DNA from: JAFGXT01 sp963677165
Lineage (GTDB): Bacteria; Verrucomicrobiota; Lentisphaeria; Victivallales; SZUA-371
Assembly (NCBI GenBank): GCA_963677165.2
Contig: CAXXSX010000002.1
Coordinates: 5,394,001 to 5,458,000 of the forward strand
Direction of reading: 5' to 3'
DNA length: 64,000 nt
The position numbers and the translations under genes were made by a program. This document shows positions 44,233 to 52,600 of the stretch, in pieces. The notes beneath the pieces are model-generated. The model was not told the DNA's origin, ran no database searches, and saw only the letters and a program-made list of their open reading frames with translations. The number at the start of each line of letters is the position of its first letter. Position 1 is the first letter of the stretch.

Positions 44233-46848
44233 TTAATCCAAAGTTATATCATTCAAAATCGATATTGCCTTTTTGCCATTCTCCAATCTTGGCGGAACAT
44301 TCAAATCGTAACGATCACCAAGAGAGGTAGACGCCAATTCTAAAATTGCTTCGGGCAGATTTTGCAGGTCTATCTTCAACTTTTTCAACTCGCAGCTAAA
44401 CTGTTCAGGCCACATCGACATTCTTACGGCCGCATGCGCTGCTTCCTGAGCAAGACGTTCCTGCGGATGAAGAACTCTAAATGAAGTTAGTTGAACAGCA
44501 ATATCATTAACTCGCAGCAAACGATTAAAACAACCACGCAGTTTATCTGCCGCGTTTTTGTCAACGCTATCCGGATATTCCACTGTAATTTCCGTTCCAT
44601 CATCAAGATTAAATTCAGAAATTTTTATTACAGCGGCAACGTTGCGTCCTTCATACGACCAACATTCTTTTTGCTTTTCCGTACGGTATGAATATTCAAG
44701 GTTTCGTCCAGCCACCTTCACTGCTGCTGGCGGAACACTGCCTTCCAGACGGACTTCCAGCGATCGTACGGCTTCATATCCGGCAAAACCTCCACTCTTT
44801 CGACCAATCTTAATTGTCTTAACATTTTTACTGGTTGAATGCGACATTTCAATAACCGCAAACTGATCATTAAGGTATTCCATACTGGAACCGTCATCCT
44901 CATAGAGTTCATAAGAACCAGAATCCCCGGGATAAACACTTACAGAAAGATTTTTATAGCATTTGTCCTCAAGCCTGCTGACATTATTTTGTCCGGGAAT
45001 AACTGCTCCTTCACTGACAAATACAGGAACTTCATTTATCATATATTTCCTGGTTATAACCTGTCCACCGGTTTCACGGCAGCCTCTTGCAGTATCGAAC
45101 CATTCGCCTTCCGGCAGCCACACTTTGATTTCAGCCATTTCATCTTCGGTATCGCACGGCTTGGTAACCGGCATAACCAACATGCTGTCTCCATACATAT
45201 ACTGGTCTTTATATTCATATGCTTCATCAAGTTCAGGCCATGAATAATACATTGGTCGGCACAGGCTGATACCGGTGTCATACGCCTTTCGATTTTCAGA
45301 ATAGATGTACGGAACCATTCGGTAACGCTGCCTAATCGTGTCCATCATAATATCGCTGAATGGAGCAGGATATTCCCAGACGCGACGTTCCGCACGAGGC
45401 TCTTTGGAAGTATGAGTACGCAGAATTGGAGAATAAACACCATACTGAATCCACCGGGTAAAGAGTTCCGGTTCGATCGGACCAGGCATGTGCCCGCCGA
45501 TATCATGACTCCAATAACCATACAGCACATTTGAAGCGGTCGCGGTAAAATACGGCTGAAACGCCAGCGACTCCCAGGTAGAATACGTATCCCCTGAGAA
45601 ACCGACATTGTAGCGTCCCGCCCCATATCCACCGAAACGACTGAATATCAACGGACGTTTGCCGCCACGATCCTCACGGCCTTCCATATCTTCCCAGTGA
45701 AGCTGATTGATCCAGGGCAGCGTATCAAGTCCGGGCATGGCGGTAGATTCGCCCTGCTGCCAGTCCATCCACCAGAAATCAACGCCGCGACGTTCTTCCG
45801 GGTGATGCAGAATCTTAAAGTAATTGTCCATGTATTTGGGATCGGTAATATTGAATTCGACTTTATCAACCTCTTCGGGATTCAAGTCCATCGCCTTGCA
45901 CATATCCTCAAACTGATCTTCGAATTTGGCGACTCCATCCGCGGGATGCAGATTAAGGGTCACTTTCATTTCATGTTCATGCAGCCAGCGCAAATGTTCA
46001 TCAGGGTCCGGAAAATAACGGCGATCCCAAGTATAGCCGGTCCAGCCTTCCAGGTGCCAGTCCATGTCAATCACCATTACGTCGATCGGCACACTCATCC
46101 GGTCAAAACTACGTACAAGCTCCTCAATTTCGGTATCGTTATATGCCCAGTACCGGCTCCACCAGTAACCAAGGGTATTACGTGGAGCCAACGGCTGACT
46201 GCCAAAAACACCAGCAGCATCAGCCAATGCATCGGTATAATCATGACCATATGCCAACAGGTACCAGTCCTGACATTCGCCTTCGACACGCGGAGTCACC
46301 CATTTTTTCCCATCAAGTTGATCAATAACAATATTTTTAGAATCATCAATCAGACTCCAGCCGTCACGGGATATAAAACCTTTTCCCAGATCGATATCGG
46401 AAAGCCGATACAATGTATGCGGATGATTTACGCCCTCAACAGCTTTTTCAATCATGCAGCGTCCGCCCTGAATGCCATCGAGAGTACGCAAAGTTGAACC
46501 GAGATTACCATCCGCAGCCTGTCCCGGATGCCATTCGACCGGTGTGCCATTCATTTCAAAGGTCACAGATAAAGTATCGGCGGAAAGCGGTTTCATATCG
46601 TCGGAAATACAGATTGTCATTGCAGAGGTCTTGAGTATATGTTTTCCGTTAACGTTTTTCTGAGAAAATTCTACTGGCTGAAAAGCTCGATTAACAACAG
46701 CAAGGGTCTGACGATCTTCGAAACCGGCATTTTCCTGCCATTCAAAGCGAACCAGACGTTCCGTCAAAAACTGAACGCGGATTTTCCCACTGATAAAAGT
46801 ATTCTCGCGCAAGGCTTCCGCCATTCGAAAAGATTTGTCTAAATACAT
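44233..46848 (-). CDS. GH31-family glycosidase (alpha-glucosidase/alpha-xylosidase type)
   Basis: The 871-residue protein has the GH31 order: an N-terminal beta-sandwich, a barrel with IDVMVIDMDWHLEGWTGYTWD (the subsite loop), GVDFWWMDWQQGE with the nucleophile Asp, SRFGGYGAGRYNVGFSGDTYSTW with the acid/base Asp, then C-terminal beta domains. There is no signal peptide, so it probably acts in the cytoplasm on oligosaccharides. Specificity (glucosidase, xylosidase or other) cannot be read from sequence here. It is divergent from an AraC-type regulator across a 167-bp gap, the usual regulator-target layout. Confidence 0.9.
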   Translation of the reverse strand: MYLDKSFRMAEALRENTFISGKIRVQFLTERLVRFEWQENAGFEDRQTLAVVNRAFQPVEFSQKNVNGKHILKTSAMTICISDDMKPLSADTLSVTFEMNGTPVEWHPGQAADGNLGSTLRTLDGIQGGRCMIEKAVEGVNHPHTLYRLSDIDLGKGFISRDGWSLIDDSKNIVIDQLDGKKWVTPRVEGECQDWYLLAYGHDYTDALADAAGVFGSQPLAPRNTLGYWWSRYWAYNDTEIEELVRSFDRMSVPIDVMVIDMDWHLEGWTGYTWDRRYFPDPDEHLRWLHEHEMKVTLNLHPADGVAKFEDQFEDMCKAMDLNPEEVDKVEFNITDPKYMDNYFKILHHPEERRGVDFWWMDWQQGESTAMPGLDTLPWINQLHWEDMEGREDRGGKRPLIFSRFGGYGAGRYNVGFSGDTYSTWESLAFQPYFTATASNVLYGYWSHDIGGHMPGPIEPELFTRWIQYGVYSPILRTHTSKEPRAERRVWEYPAPFSDIMMDTIRQRYRMVPYIYSENRKAYDTGISLCRPMYYSWPELDEAYEYKDQYMYGDSMLVMPVTKPCDTEDEMAEIKVWLPEGEWFDTARGCRETGGQVITRKYMINEVPVFVSEGAVIPGQNNVSRLEDKCYKNLSVSVYPGDSGSYELYEDDGSSMEYLNDQFAVIEMSHSTSKNVKTIKIGRKSGGFAGYEAVRSLEVRLEGSVPPAAVKVAGRNLEYSYRTEKQKECWSYEGRNVAAVIKISEFNLDDGTEITVEYPDSVDKNAADKLRGCFNRLLRVNDIAVQLTSFRVLHPQERLAQEAAHAAVRMSMWPEQFSCELKKLKIDLQNLPEAILELASTSLGDRYDLNVPPRLENGKKAISILNDITLD

Positions 46849-47015
46849 ATAACTGACTCCGTTTTTTATTGGTGTTTATTTTAATTTTAACGGAATACAA
46901 CTTGATTTTCCATAGAATTAAACATAAATTTTATTATAATAATATGACAAATCTTAGATTTTATTCATTCGTAAGAAAAAATAAAAAACAACTAAATTAT
47001 TAAGATCACTGTACA

Positions 47016-47909
47016 ATGGAAGCAGAAAAAAAGAATTACAACGAACTACTGAGGCAAACTCTGGATCATATATGCCTACTTTCATCAGCTGACAAAACAA
47101 CGATAAAACTACCACATCCGGAAGGCAGCTGGGAACCTCACAAAAACATGCTGTTTCATACCAGCTACGAGATATTTTATCAGATAAACGGAGGATGCCG
47201 ATTCACCTTCCCCAAGGAGGAAAAAATCATATATCCCGGAGAAATTCTAATGGTACCTCCCGGAACTCCTCACGTGGAACATTCTTTCAGCCTGAATGGG
47301 AAAAAATTCTGTAATCTGGTATTCATTATCTCAAAAAACAGCCTTACCATACACATCGCCAGGAGCGGAGTTCCAGGACTGCGTTTCGATGAGCCGGAAC
47401 CGGCTCATGTAGTTCGCTTTGAAGCTCCAAAATACAAATTGTACTGGACCTTGAGCGGAATGATGGCAGACCGGACAAGTCTCACCTCGGAAAGCGAACA
47501 GCGCTGCATCTCCCGATTTCACGCTTTTCAAACCATATCAGCCATGGCTGTGGAAGAAATAATGAATAGCAATGAGGAGTCACACGAACATTATAAGATC
47601 AATATGGTGAAAGCAATTATCGGCTGGAGTGCAATGAATGCAATACCAACCGTTTCGGAACTGGGACGGCGCGTGGGTCTTTCAGCCAACTACCTGTCAT
47701 GGCTGTTCCATAAGGAAACCGGAGAAACGTTGAAAGGGCACATAAACCGCATCAGAATAGAACAAGCTGAAAACATGCTGAGGACAACGGCAAAATCAAT
47801 CGCGGAAATAGCCTGGATGTGCGGATTTCGCGATCCGGCATATTTCTCAAGGATATTCGAACGCCACAACGGAAAAAAACCTTTTGAATACCGCTCTCAG
47901 GTTCGATAA
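47016..47909 (+). CDS. AraC-family transcriptional regulator with cupin sensor
   Basis: The 297-residue protein has an N-terminal cupin sensor (SYEIFYQINGGCRFTF, YPGEILMVPPGTPHVEH) and C-terminal double helix-turn-helix (VSELGRRVGLSANYLSWLFHKETGETLKG, then SIAEIAWMCGFRDPAYFSRIFERHNG; both given only as landmarks). It belongs to the AraC/XylS sugar-responsive regulators. It is divergent from the GH31 gene and is its likely regulator. Its stop is only 5 bp from the convergent CobS-like gene. Confidence 0.9.
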   Translation: MEAEKKNYNELLRQTLDHICLLSSADKTTIKLPHPEGSWEPHKNMLFHTSYEIFYQINGGCRFTFPKEEKIIYPGEILMVPPGTPHVEHSFSLNGKKFCNLVFIISKNSLTIHIARSGVPGLRFDEPEPAHVVRFEAPKYKLYWTLSGMMADRTSLTSESEQRCISRFHAFQTISAMAVEEIMNSNEESHEHYKINMVKAIIGWSAMNAIPTVSELGRRVGLSANYLSWLFHKETGETLKGHINRIRIEQAENMLRTTAKSIAEIAWMCGFRDPAYFSRIFERHNGKKPFEYRSQVR

Positions 47910-47914
47910 TATTA

Positions 47915-48697
47915 TCAGCCTTCCAGAGCTGCGGCTCCGATAATTAGTATCAAAGTCTCGATTATATATCCAATACCACTAATAATGCCAGCGGTTGTTC
48001 CTTCGAAAACCTGATCCATAAGACGCTTGACTCCAGCAGCAACAATTACTGAAATAACCACTGCAACCAATGCCGGAACAACGTATCCGCCAAGCCACAA
48101 AACCAATAGAACAGCAAACAGCCATACCAGCCATTCCATATTCGGATCACTTTTAACAAACGGCTCATTGTCAACCAGGGAATTAAGTCCGGCCAACTGG
48201 AACTGAACAGTATAACTAAGCACAAAAACAACAATAAACCAACTGGAGCCCCCTCCCCTCAAAATTAAGCCGAAACAGACAGCACGCACCAGCAACAGGA
48301 TAAAAATAAACACCAGGCCAACCGGTCCGCGTTCAGAATGGATATCAGTTGAGGCGCCGAAAATGCACTTAGCCGTTTCATTTTTTTGAGTATAGAGTTC
48401 GAGACAACTGGAAATGTAACTTAATCCGCGAGCACCACTGAACACCTCAACCAGAATCATGGCAAACGCCGCAAATAATACGGTTTCGGCATAGCGTCCT
48501 GGGATCGGAGCTACAAGATGTCCCAGCAATATAAGAACAGTCCCGGCTAACAATCCAAGAATCGGAAACATTATCAGGACCAAACGGTTTACAATCACAT
48601 GATCAAGTTTCGACTCATGAAGTTTAAATTGCGGAGCAGGAACTTCCCATAATAGTCCCCAGGTCAGTGAAAACGCTTTCATCAAATATTGTATAAA
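47915..48697 (-). CDS. CobS-like integral membrane protein lacking the acidic motif
   Basis: The 260-residue protein has about seven hydrophobic segments. The layout matches adenosylcobinamide-GDP ribazoletransferase (CobS): an N-terminal MFIQYLMKAFSLTWG...VPAP segment, a FPILGLLAG helix, a GLSYISSCLEL loop at the DGLADTxDG position, GPVGLVFIFILLLV, and an EGTTAGIISGIGYIIE end at the TGDxLGAxxE position. The Asp residues expected in the first motif and in TGD are replaced, so cobalamin synthesis is unlikely. The ATG at 48697 has a GGGAG box (the frame is open to 48742). It is last in a run with acyltransferase genes. Confidence 0.55.
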   Translation of the reverse strand, partial: FIQYLMKAFSLTWGLLWEVPAPQFKLHESKLDHVIVNRLVLIMFPILGLLAGTVLILLGHLVAPIPGRYAETVLFAAFAMILVEVFSGARGLSYISSCLELYTQKNETAKCIFGASTDIHSERGPVGLVFIFILLLVRAVCFGLILRGGGSSWFIVVFVLSYTVQFQLAGLNSLVDNEPFVKSDPNMEWLVWLFAVLLVLWLGGYVVPALVAVVISVIVAAGVKRLMDQVFEGTTAGIISGIGYIIETLILIIGAAALEG

Positions 48698-48725
48698 CAT
48701 TATTTTCTCCCGGGATATACCGGAG

Positions 48726-49517
48726 TCAGGCTGTTTCAACAACCGGCCTGGAATATCCCTTCTGTTCCATTATTTCCCAGTATTTTTTCTCCATTACACC
48801 ATGAACGTAATCCGCCAGTTCCTTGCGGTCACGTCCTTCGGGCTGGATCATCGGCATAACATGTATTTCCACATTAATCTGCTTATATCCCAACACCCTC
48901 ATCAAATGTGGAAACAGCGTAGCATCACTGCCCTTTCCATACCATGCAAAACTGTTTCCATCCGGCGGGGGCTCAAAACAAGTTATGACAGGCAGAATCG
49001 GCAAATCTGTTTCAGACACGGCCGCAAACGGCGTTGACTTGAACGGCAGAAGTCCACTGAACCCATCAGTACTTGTTCCCTCAGGATAAATAATCAACGG
49101 AATTTTATGCTCCATTGTCTCGATAAAATCCCGCATCAACTTAATAGACTTCTGTTTCGAACTTCTGTCAACCCAAATTGGACGGCTTATGCCAAGATAT
49201 GCTCCCAAAATCGGCCAATGCCGTATATCCTCTTTTGGGGAAAAACGTATAGGAAAGCTAGCAGAATGAGCTATAATATCCAGATAGCCCTGGTGATTTG
49301 ACACAATAAGCCCGCCTTTAAATTCGGAAGGCCTACCATATACCTTGACTTTCATTCCAAGGATTTTCGCAATTCCGGCCCCCCAGATTCTAGTACAATA
49401 ACATACCCGTTTAATATTGTTCCAGCCTCCAAATCGGAAAGGCAAAGATATAAGGCCGGTAATCGGTAGCCAAAATACAAGAAGAATAAATCTAATCCAA
49501 CGTCTGATTAAACTCAT
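48726..49517 (-). CDS. 1-acylglycerol-3-phosphate O-acyltransferase-like protein (PlsC/OlsA)
   Basis: The 263-residue membrane-associated acyltransferase has the HX4D box (NHQGYLD, His75-Asp80) and the IIYPEGTSTDG substrate block, after an N-terminal hydrophobic anchor (FILLVFWLPITGLISLPF). PlsC adds a second acyl chain to lysophosphatidate; OlsA does the same on lyso-ornithine lipid. The OlsB-like gene lies 18 bp upstream, which favours the OlsA role or a dual role. Confidence 0.83.
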   Translation of the reverse strand: MSLIRRWIRFILLVFWLPITGLISLPFRFGGWNNIKRVCYCTRIWGAGIAKILGMKVKVYGRPSEFKGGLIVSNHQGYLDIIAHSASFPIRFSPKEDIRHWPILGAYLGISRPIWVDRSSKQKSIKLMRDFIETMEHKIPLIIYPEGTSTDGFSGLLPFKSTPFAAVSETDLPILPVITCFEPPPDGNSFAWYGKGSDATLFPHLMRVLGYKQINVEIHVMPMIQPEGRDRKELADYVHGVMEKKYWEIMEQKGYSRPVVETA

Positions 49518-49535
49518 TACTAATTCCCTTCAATA

Positions 49536-50336
49536 TTATTTTTCCACAAAATGCCTCATGTATCGTTCAGGTAATGTCTTAAAATCCATAACAATCAGGA
49601 AATCAATTGTACCGAATTCCCTGTCGATAACTGGTGTTGAGCATATTTTTGAACCAAGCCGCAGATACCCTTTAAGCAACGGCGGCATCTCCTTCTTCAG
49701 CAACGCCCTGTTCTGGAGATAACATTTCACCATATCACGATCCGGTTCTTCAAGTTGGAATTCAGGGGTAGGCACTCCGGACAATACTGGACTGATACAA
49801 TCTTTTTCCCTGAAATATTCATACAATGCCCAGCCTAAAGCCGGCTCTGTTTTATCAATACTAACACACCCAAAGAGGTAACGGCAACCGGAACGCTTAA
49901 GCACAGTGGCAATCGCGCTCCACATTAACGCGACCCCTGAACCGTCACGATATTCCGCAGACACGCATGAACGTCCCATTTCAATGCTGTCATCGATAAT
50001 CTGATCTATACCGTCGAGCTGAAATTCCCTGGCGGAATAAAGCCCAAGTTCATGGTACCTGGCCACCATGCCAAAATGCATCCGATAAGTTCCAATCGCC
50101 CTGTCGGCCTCTTTATCAAATAATACTAAATGCAGACAGTAACGATCAAAATCGTCACAATCGATTCCATCGGCTCCAATGTCCTGACGACCACGTTCCA
50201 GATTAAAAATTTCGTACCGGAGTCTAAGCGCTTTCTCGACTTCTTCCTCCGTTTCTGCAAACTTGATTACGAACTGGTCACTTTCCGCCAGTACCGAATC
50301 TCCAAACAACTTGTTCTTTAATTCCCTTAATTTCAC
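49536..50336 (-). CDS. OlsB-like GNAT-fold N-acyltransferase
   Basis: The 266-residue protein matches the OlsB/COG3176 (hemolysin-like) and acyl-homoserine-lactone synthase-related fold: KFAETEEEVEKALRLRYEIFN with Arg/Tyr of the acyl-donor site, EMGRSCVSAEYRDG, LFGCVSI and a C-terminal LRLGSKICSTPVIDREFGTIDFLIVMD segment (landmarks only). OlsB moves a 3-hydroxyacyl chain from ACP to ornithine in the first step of ornithine-lipid synthesis. The PlsC-like gene follows after 18 bp, and the LysE exporter gene precedes it. Confidence 0.77.
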   Translation of the reverse strand: MKLRELKNKLFGDSVLAESDQFVIKFAETEEEVEKALRLRYEIFNLERGRQDIGADGIDCDDFDRYCLHLVLFDKEADRAIGTYRMHFGMVARYHELGLYSAREFQLDGIDQIIDDSIEMGRSCVSAEYRDGSGVALMWSAIATVLKRSGCRYLFGCVSIDKTEPALGWALYEYFREKDCISPVLSGVPTPEFQLEEPDRDMVKCYLQNRALLKKEMPPLLKGYLRLGSKICSTPVIDREFGTIDFLIVMDFKTLPERYMRHFVEK

Positions 50337-50354
50337 TTGCAGTGATCCACCCTT

Positions 50355-50987
50355 TTATATTGACTTTCCCAAGATCAAATACATCCCTATCAAACACATC
50401 ACGCCCCCCAACGCGTATCTAAAATAATGAACAAATTTATCAGCCTTTTTACGATTTTTCCAAAAAACTATAGCACAAATTGTAAAAATTGCACTGGATC
50501 CCAGCAAAATCCCCGGTCCAAAAAGAAAATGATAATGCTCAAAAGCTGGAATATGAGCCGTCAAAACCGCAATTGTAAAAATAAAGGCCAGCACATTTCC
50601 GGGATGAATCAGATTTGACGTAAACGCCGCCAAAGGCGGTCCGGTATGCAAAAGCAACCATTTCACTCTTCCCGGAGTCTCCGAACCCATGCCACGCTGA
50701 TTTCGATAAGTACTGACTAACGAAATAATCCCCATTCCTATGGCAATTATGCCGGTTAATGCAAAAAAAACAGCCTGATATTGAACAACAAAGCTGTTAA
50801 TCGGTTTTGTAAAACAGGCAATCAGAAAAGCAAGAATAGCTTCTCCTGAAACCGATGCAATCACGATATTTCGAACCAGTCTCTGATTATGGGTCAATAT
50901 CGCATCAGCCGCCAAAGCCCCGGACACCCCGAATGGAGCTCCTAAAATAATTCCGGATATAACAGATGCCATTAAGGTAACAAACAT
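50355..50987 (-). CDS. LysE/RhtB-family amino-acid exporter
   Basis: The 210-residue membrane protein has six hydrophobic segments and the family N-terminus SGIILGAPFGVSGALAADA with the proline-containing first helix. LysE-family proteins export basic or neutral amino acids or related metabolites across the inner membrane. Position between DUF3047 and OlsB-like genes (27 and 18 bp gaps) puts it in the same transcript. A link to the amino-acid headgroup of an aminolipid is an inference. Confidence 0.8.
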   Translation of the reverse strand: MFVTLMASVISGIILGAPFGVSGALAADAILTHNQRLVRNIVIASVSGEAILAFLIACFTKPINSFVVQYQAVFFALTGIIAIGMGIISLVSTYRNQRGMGSETPGRVKWLLLHTGPPLAAFTSNLIHPGNVLAFIFTIAVLTAHIPAFEHYHFLFGPGILLGSSAIFTICAIVFWKNRKKADKFVHYFRYALGGVMCLIGMYLILGKSI

Positions 50988-51014
50988 CCCCTGCTTCTTT
51001 CCTTCCGATCATAT

Positions 51015-51821
51015 TTACTGAATAACACTACTACCTTTGACCGATTTATTGTCGTCGAGAACGACTTCTTTTTTACCGGCTTTTGTTTTAGACACTGCTT
51101 CAGTTGAAACCTCAGCCGGAAGGAATTCAATAAAATCGACTTCTCCTTTACAATTCGATTTTGTGTACTGGCTGTTCCCTCCTACACTTATCACAAATTT
51201 TTTAGGAATTTCTCCGTAAATTTTCTTAAAATCTTCAGCAACATTGCGCTCCATCACAATCCACTTTCGCAATGGAGTCGTTTTATTATTCAAACAATAC
51301 CATGCAACCTTAACCAAACCACCACCATAGGATATATTCCCTTTTGCTCCAATTGGAGTTTCGGTTTCCCAACGATAAGCTACACTTTTCCTTATAAGGC
51401 TTCCGGCTCCAAGATACAAACTCAAAACCTGATCATCCTTACCGGAAACCCTGCCGTCAGCTCCTTTGGGCAACTCCAGAGCTCGCCAGCGCCAACGCAA
51501 TATCGGAGTCTTTTTCAAATCAACATGACGGTAAACATCATAAAGAATCGCTCCCGTAGACTTTTTGGCGTCGACCACCAAAACCTTGCCATCGCAATTC
51601 TGATCTTTACGAACATAAAAAGAAGTATCCGGAACGCCCCACTTGGTTCCTTTCAAGGCCCAGCCTTGCGGAAACTCATGCCCCTTAACCTGTTCCGTAC
51701 GAGTAAAGTTAATTTTATATTTTGAATCTTTTGCCACTTTATCTTCTGCATGCAGCCCAACTGCAACTGCCATAATCCCTATACACGCAAAAAAACCAAC
51801 ATCTGCCATTCTTTTTTTCAT
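51015..51821 (-). CDS. Exported DUF3047 protein
   Basis: The 268-residue product has a signal peptide (FFACIGIMAVAVGLHA) and the DUF3047 domain: FPQGWALKGTKWGVPDTSF, LRWRWRALELPKGAD and DDQVLSLYLGAG (landmarks). The family is periplasmic or surface-exposed with unknown biochemistry. The C-terminal 30 residues (TEAVSKTKAGKKEVVLDDNKSV-like) are low complexity and basic. It lies 2 bp downstream of the lytic transglycosylase gene with an AGGA box, so the two are co-translated. Confidence 0.82.
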   Translation of the reverse strand: MKKRMADVGFFACIGIMAVAVGLHAEDKVAKDSKYKINFTRTEQVKGHEFPQGWALKGTKWGVPDTSFYVRKDQNCDGKVLVVDAKKSTGAILYDVYRHVDLKKTPILRWRWRALELPKGADGRVSGKDDQVLSLYLGAGSLIRKSVAYRWETETPIGAKGNISYGGGLVKVAWYCLNNKTTPLRKWIVMERNVAEDFKKIYGEIPKKFVISVGGNSQYTKSNCKGEVDFIEFLPAEVSTEAVSKTKAGKKEVVLDDNKSVKGSSVIQ

Positions 51822-51823
51822 TC

Positions 51824-52432
51824 TTAATCCTGCTCTTTTGTCAGTCCCAGGTATTCATGGTATTTATCCATGATCGCCTGAACATATCCTCGAGTACTAT
51901 TATAACTTATTCTATCCATAACCTCACCGTCATATGTCGGTGGGCACCAAGTTTTCGCCTTACTGTATCCGGCATTGTATTCACACAATGCCAGTTCGAT
52001 TCCAGCATCATACTTTGTCCAGTGCGATAGTGCTCTTGACAAATACCAAGCTCCGATTTCAATATTGAGAGAAGGATTGTAAAGCAGACCAATACAGGGA
52101 AGTTTTTCTTTATGTCGGGAGGCCCAGTCCTGAACTGCATGCTTCGGTCCCGGCATTATCTGCATTAATCCAACTTCACCCTTACTACCTCTGGCATATT
52201 GATCAAAGCGGCTTTCCTGCCAGATAACAGCTTTCAGCAACCGACTATCTATTCCATGTCGGTCAGCAGCCGCCTGAATCAATTCTTCATACGTACTGCC
52301 GCGGGAAAAGTACTCATAGCTATAATAACTCAACATCCACACAATCGCAACTGTTATAAGACCAAAAATAATCCAGAAAAGAAACTGTTTCTTTCTGTAG
52401 GTTCTATGCATTGCCAGTGGATACATTACCAT
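51824..52432 (-). CDS. Membrane-anchored lytic transglycosylase, SLT (GH23) domain
   Basis: An N-terminal anchor (FLFWIIFGLITVAIVWMLSY) is followed by a GH23 SLT domain: SRLLKAVIWQESRFDQYARG with the catalytic Glu, GEVGLMQIMPG, NIEIGAWYLSRALSHW and ALCEYNAG (landmarks). It cuts the peptidoglycan MurNAc-GlcNAc bond to a 1,6-anhydro end in the periplasm. At 202 residues it is a minimal MltC/EmtA-type form. It heads the leftward envelope operon, which begins 168 bp after the end of aspS. Confidence 0.87.
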   Translation of the reverse strand: MVMYPLAMHRTYRKKQFLFWIIFGLITVAIVWMLSYYSYEYFSRGSTYEELIQAAADRHGIDSRLLKAVIWQESRFDQYARGSKGEVGLMQIMPGPKHAVQDWASRHKEKLPCIGLLYNPSLNIEIGAWYLSRALSHWTKYDAGIELALCEYNAGYSKAKTWCPPTYDGEVMDRISYNSTRGYVQAIMDKYHEYLGLTKEQD

Positions 52433-52516
52433 ATTTCCCGGTTGTTAACGCCTGCTCCCCGGATACAACGGAGAAACTGCCTGGGCGAAGACCTTTCGCC
52501 TCTATATACAATGACA

Positions 52517-52548
52517 CCGGAAAGATTATTTTCAAGCAACCTTTCCGG
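52517..52548 (-). other. Hairpin downstream of aspS, weak terminator candidate
   Basis: Arms ccggaaag (52517-52524) and ctttccgg (52541-52548) with a 16-nt loop lie between aspS and the transglycosylase gene. There is no T run on either side, so it is a weak terminator or a processing site; read-through from aspS into the envelope operon is possible. Confidence 0.4.
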
Positions 52549-52600
52549 CATCAGTATTGCAGCTGTGGCTTTCAACCGGAATAAAACCGGACGAAAGACC

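Noticed and set aside
45697..46497. 266-codon plus-strand frame inside the GH31 gene
   Set aside because: It is antisense to GH31 catalytic motifs; composition effect only.
47915..48697. Genuine cobalamin synthase CobS
   Set aside because: The conserved acidic residues are replaced and no cobalamin genes are nearby, so the standard function is not supported.
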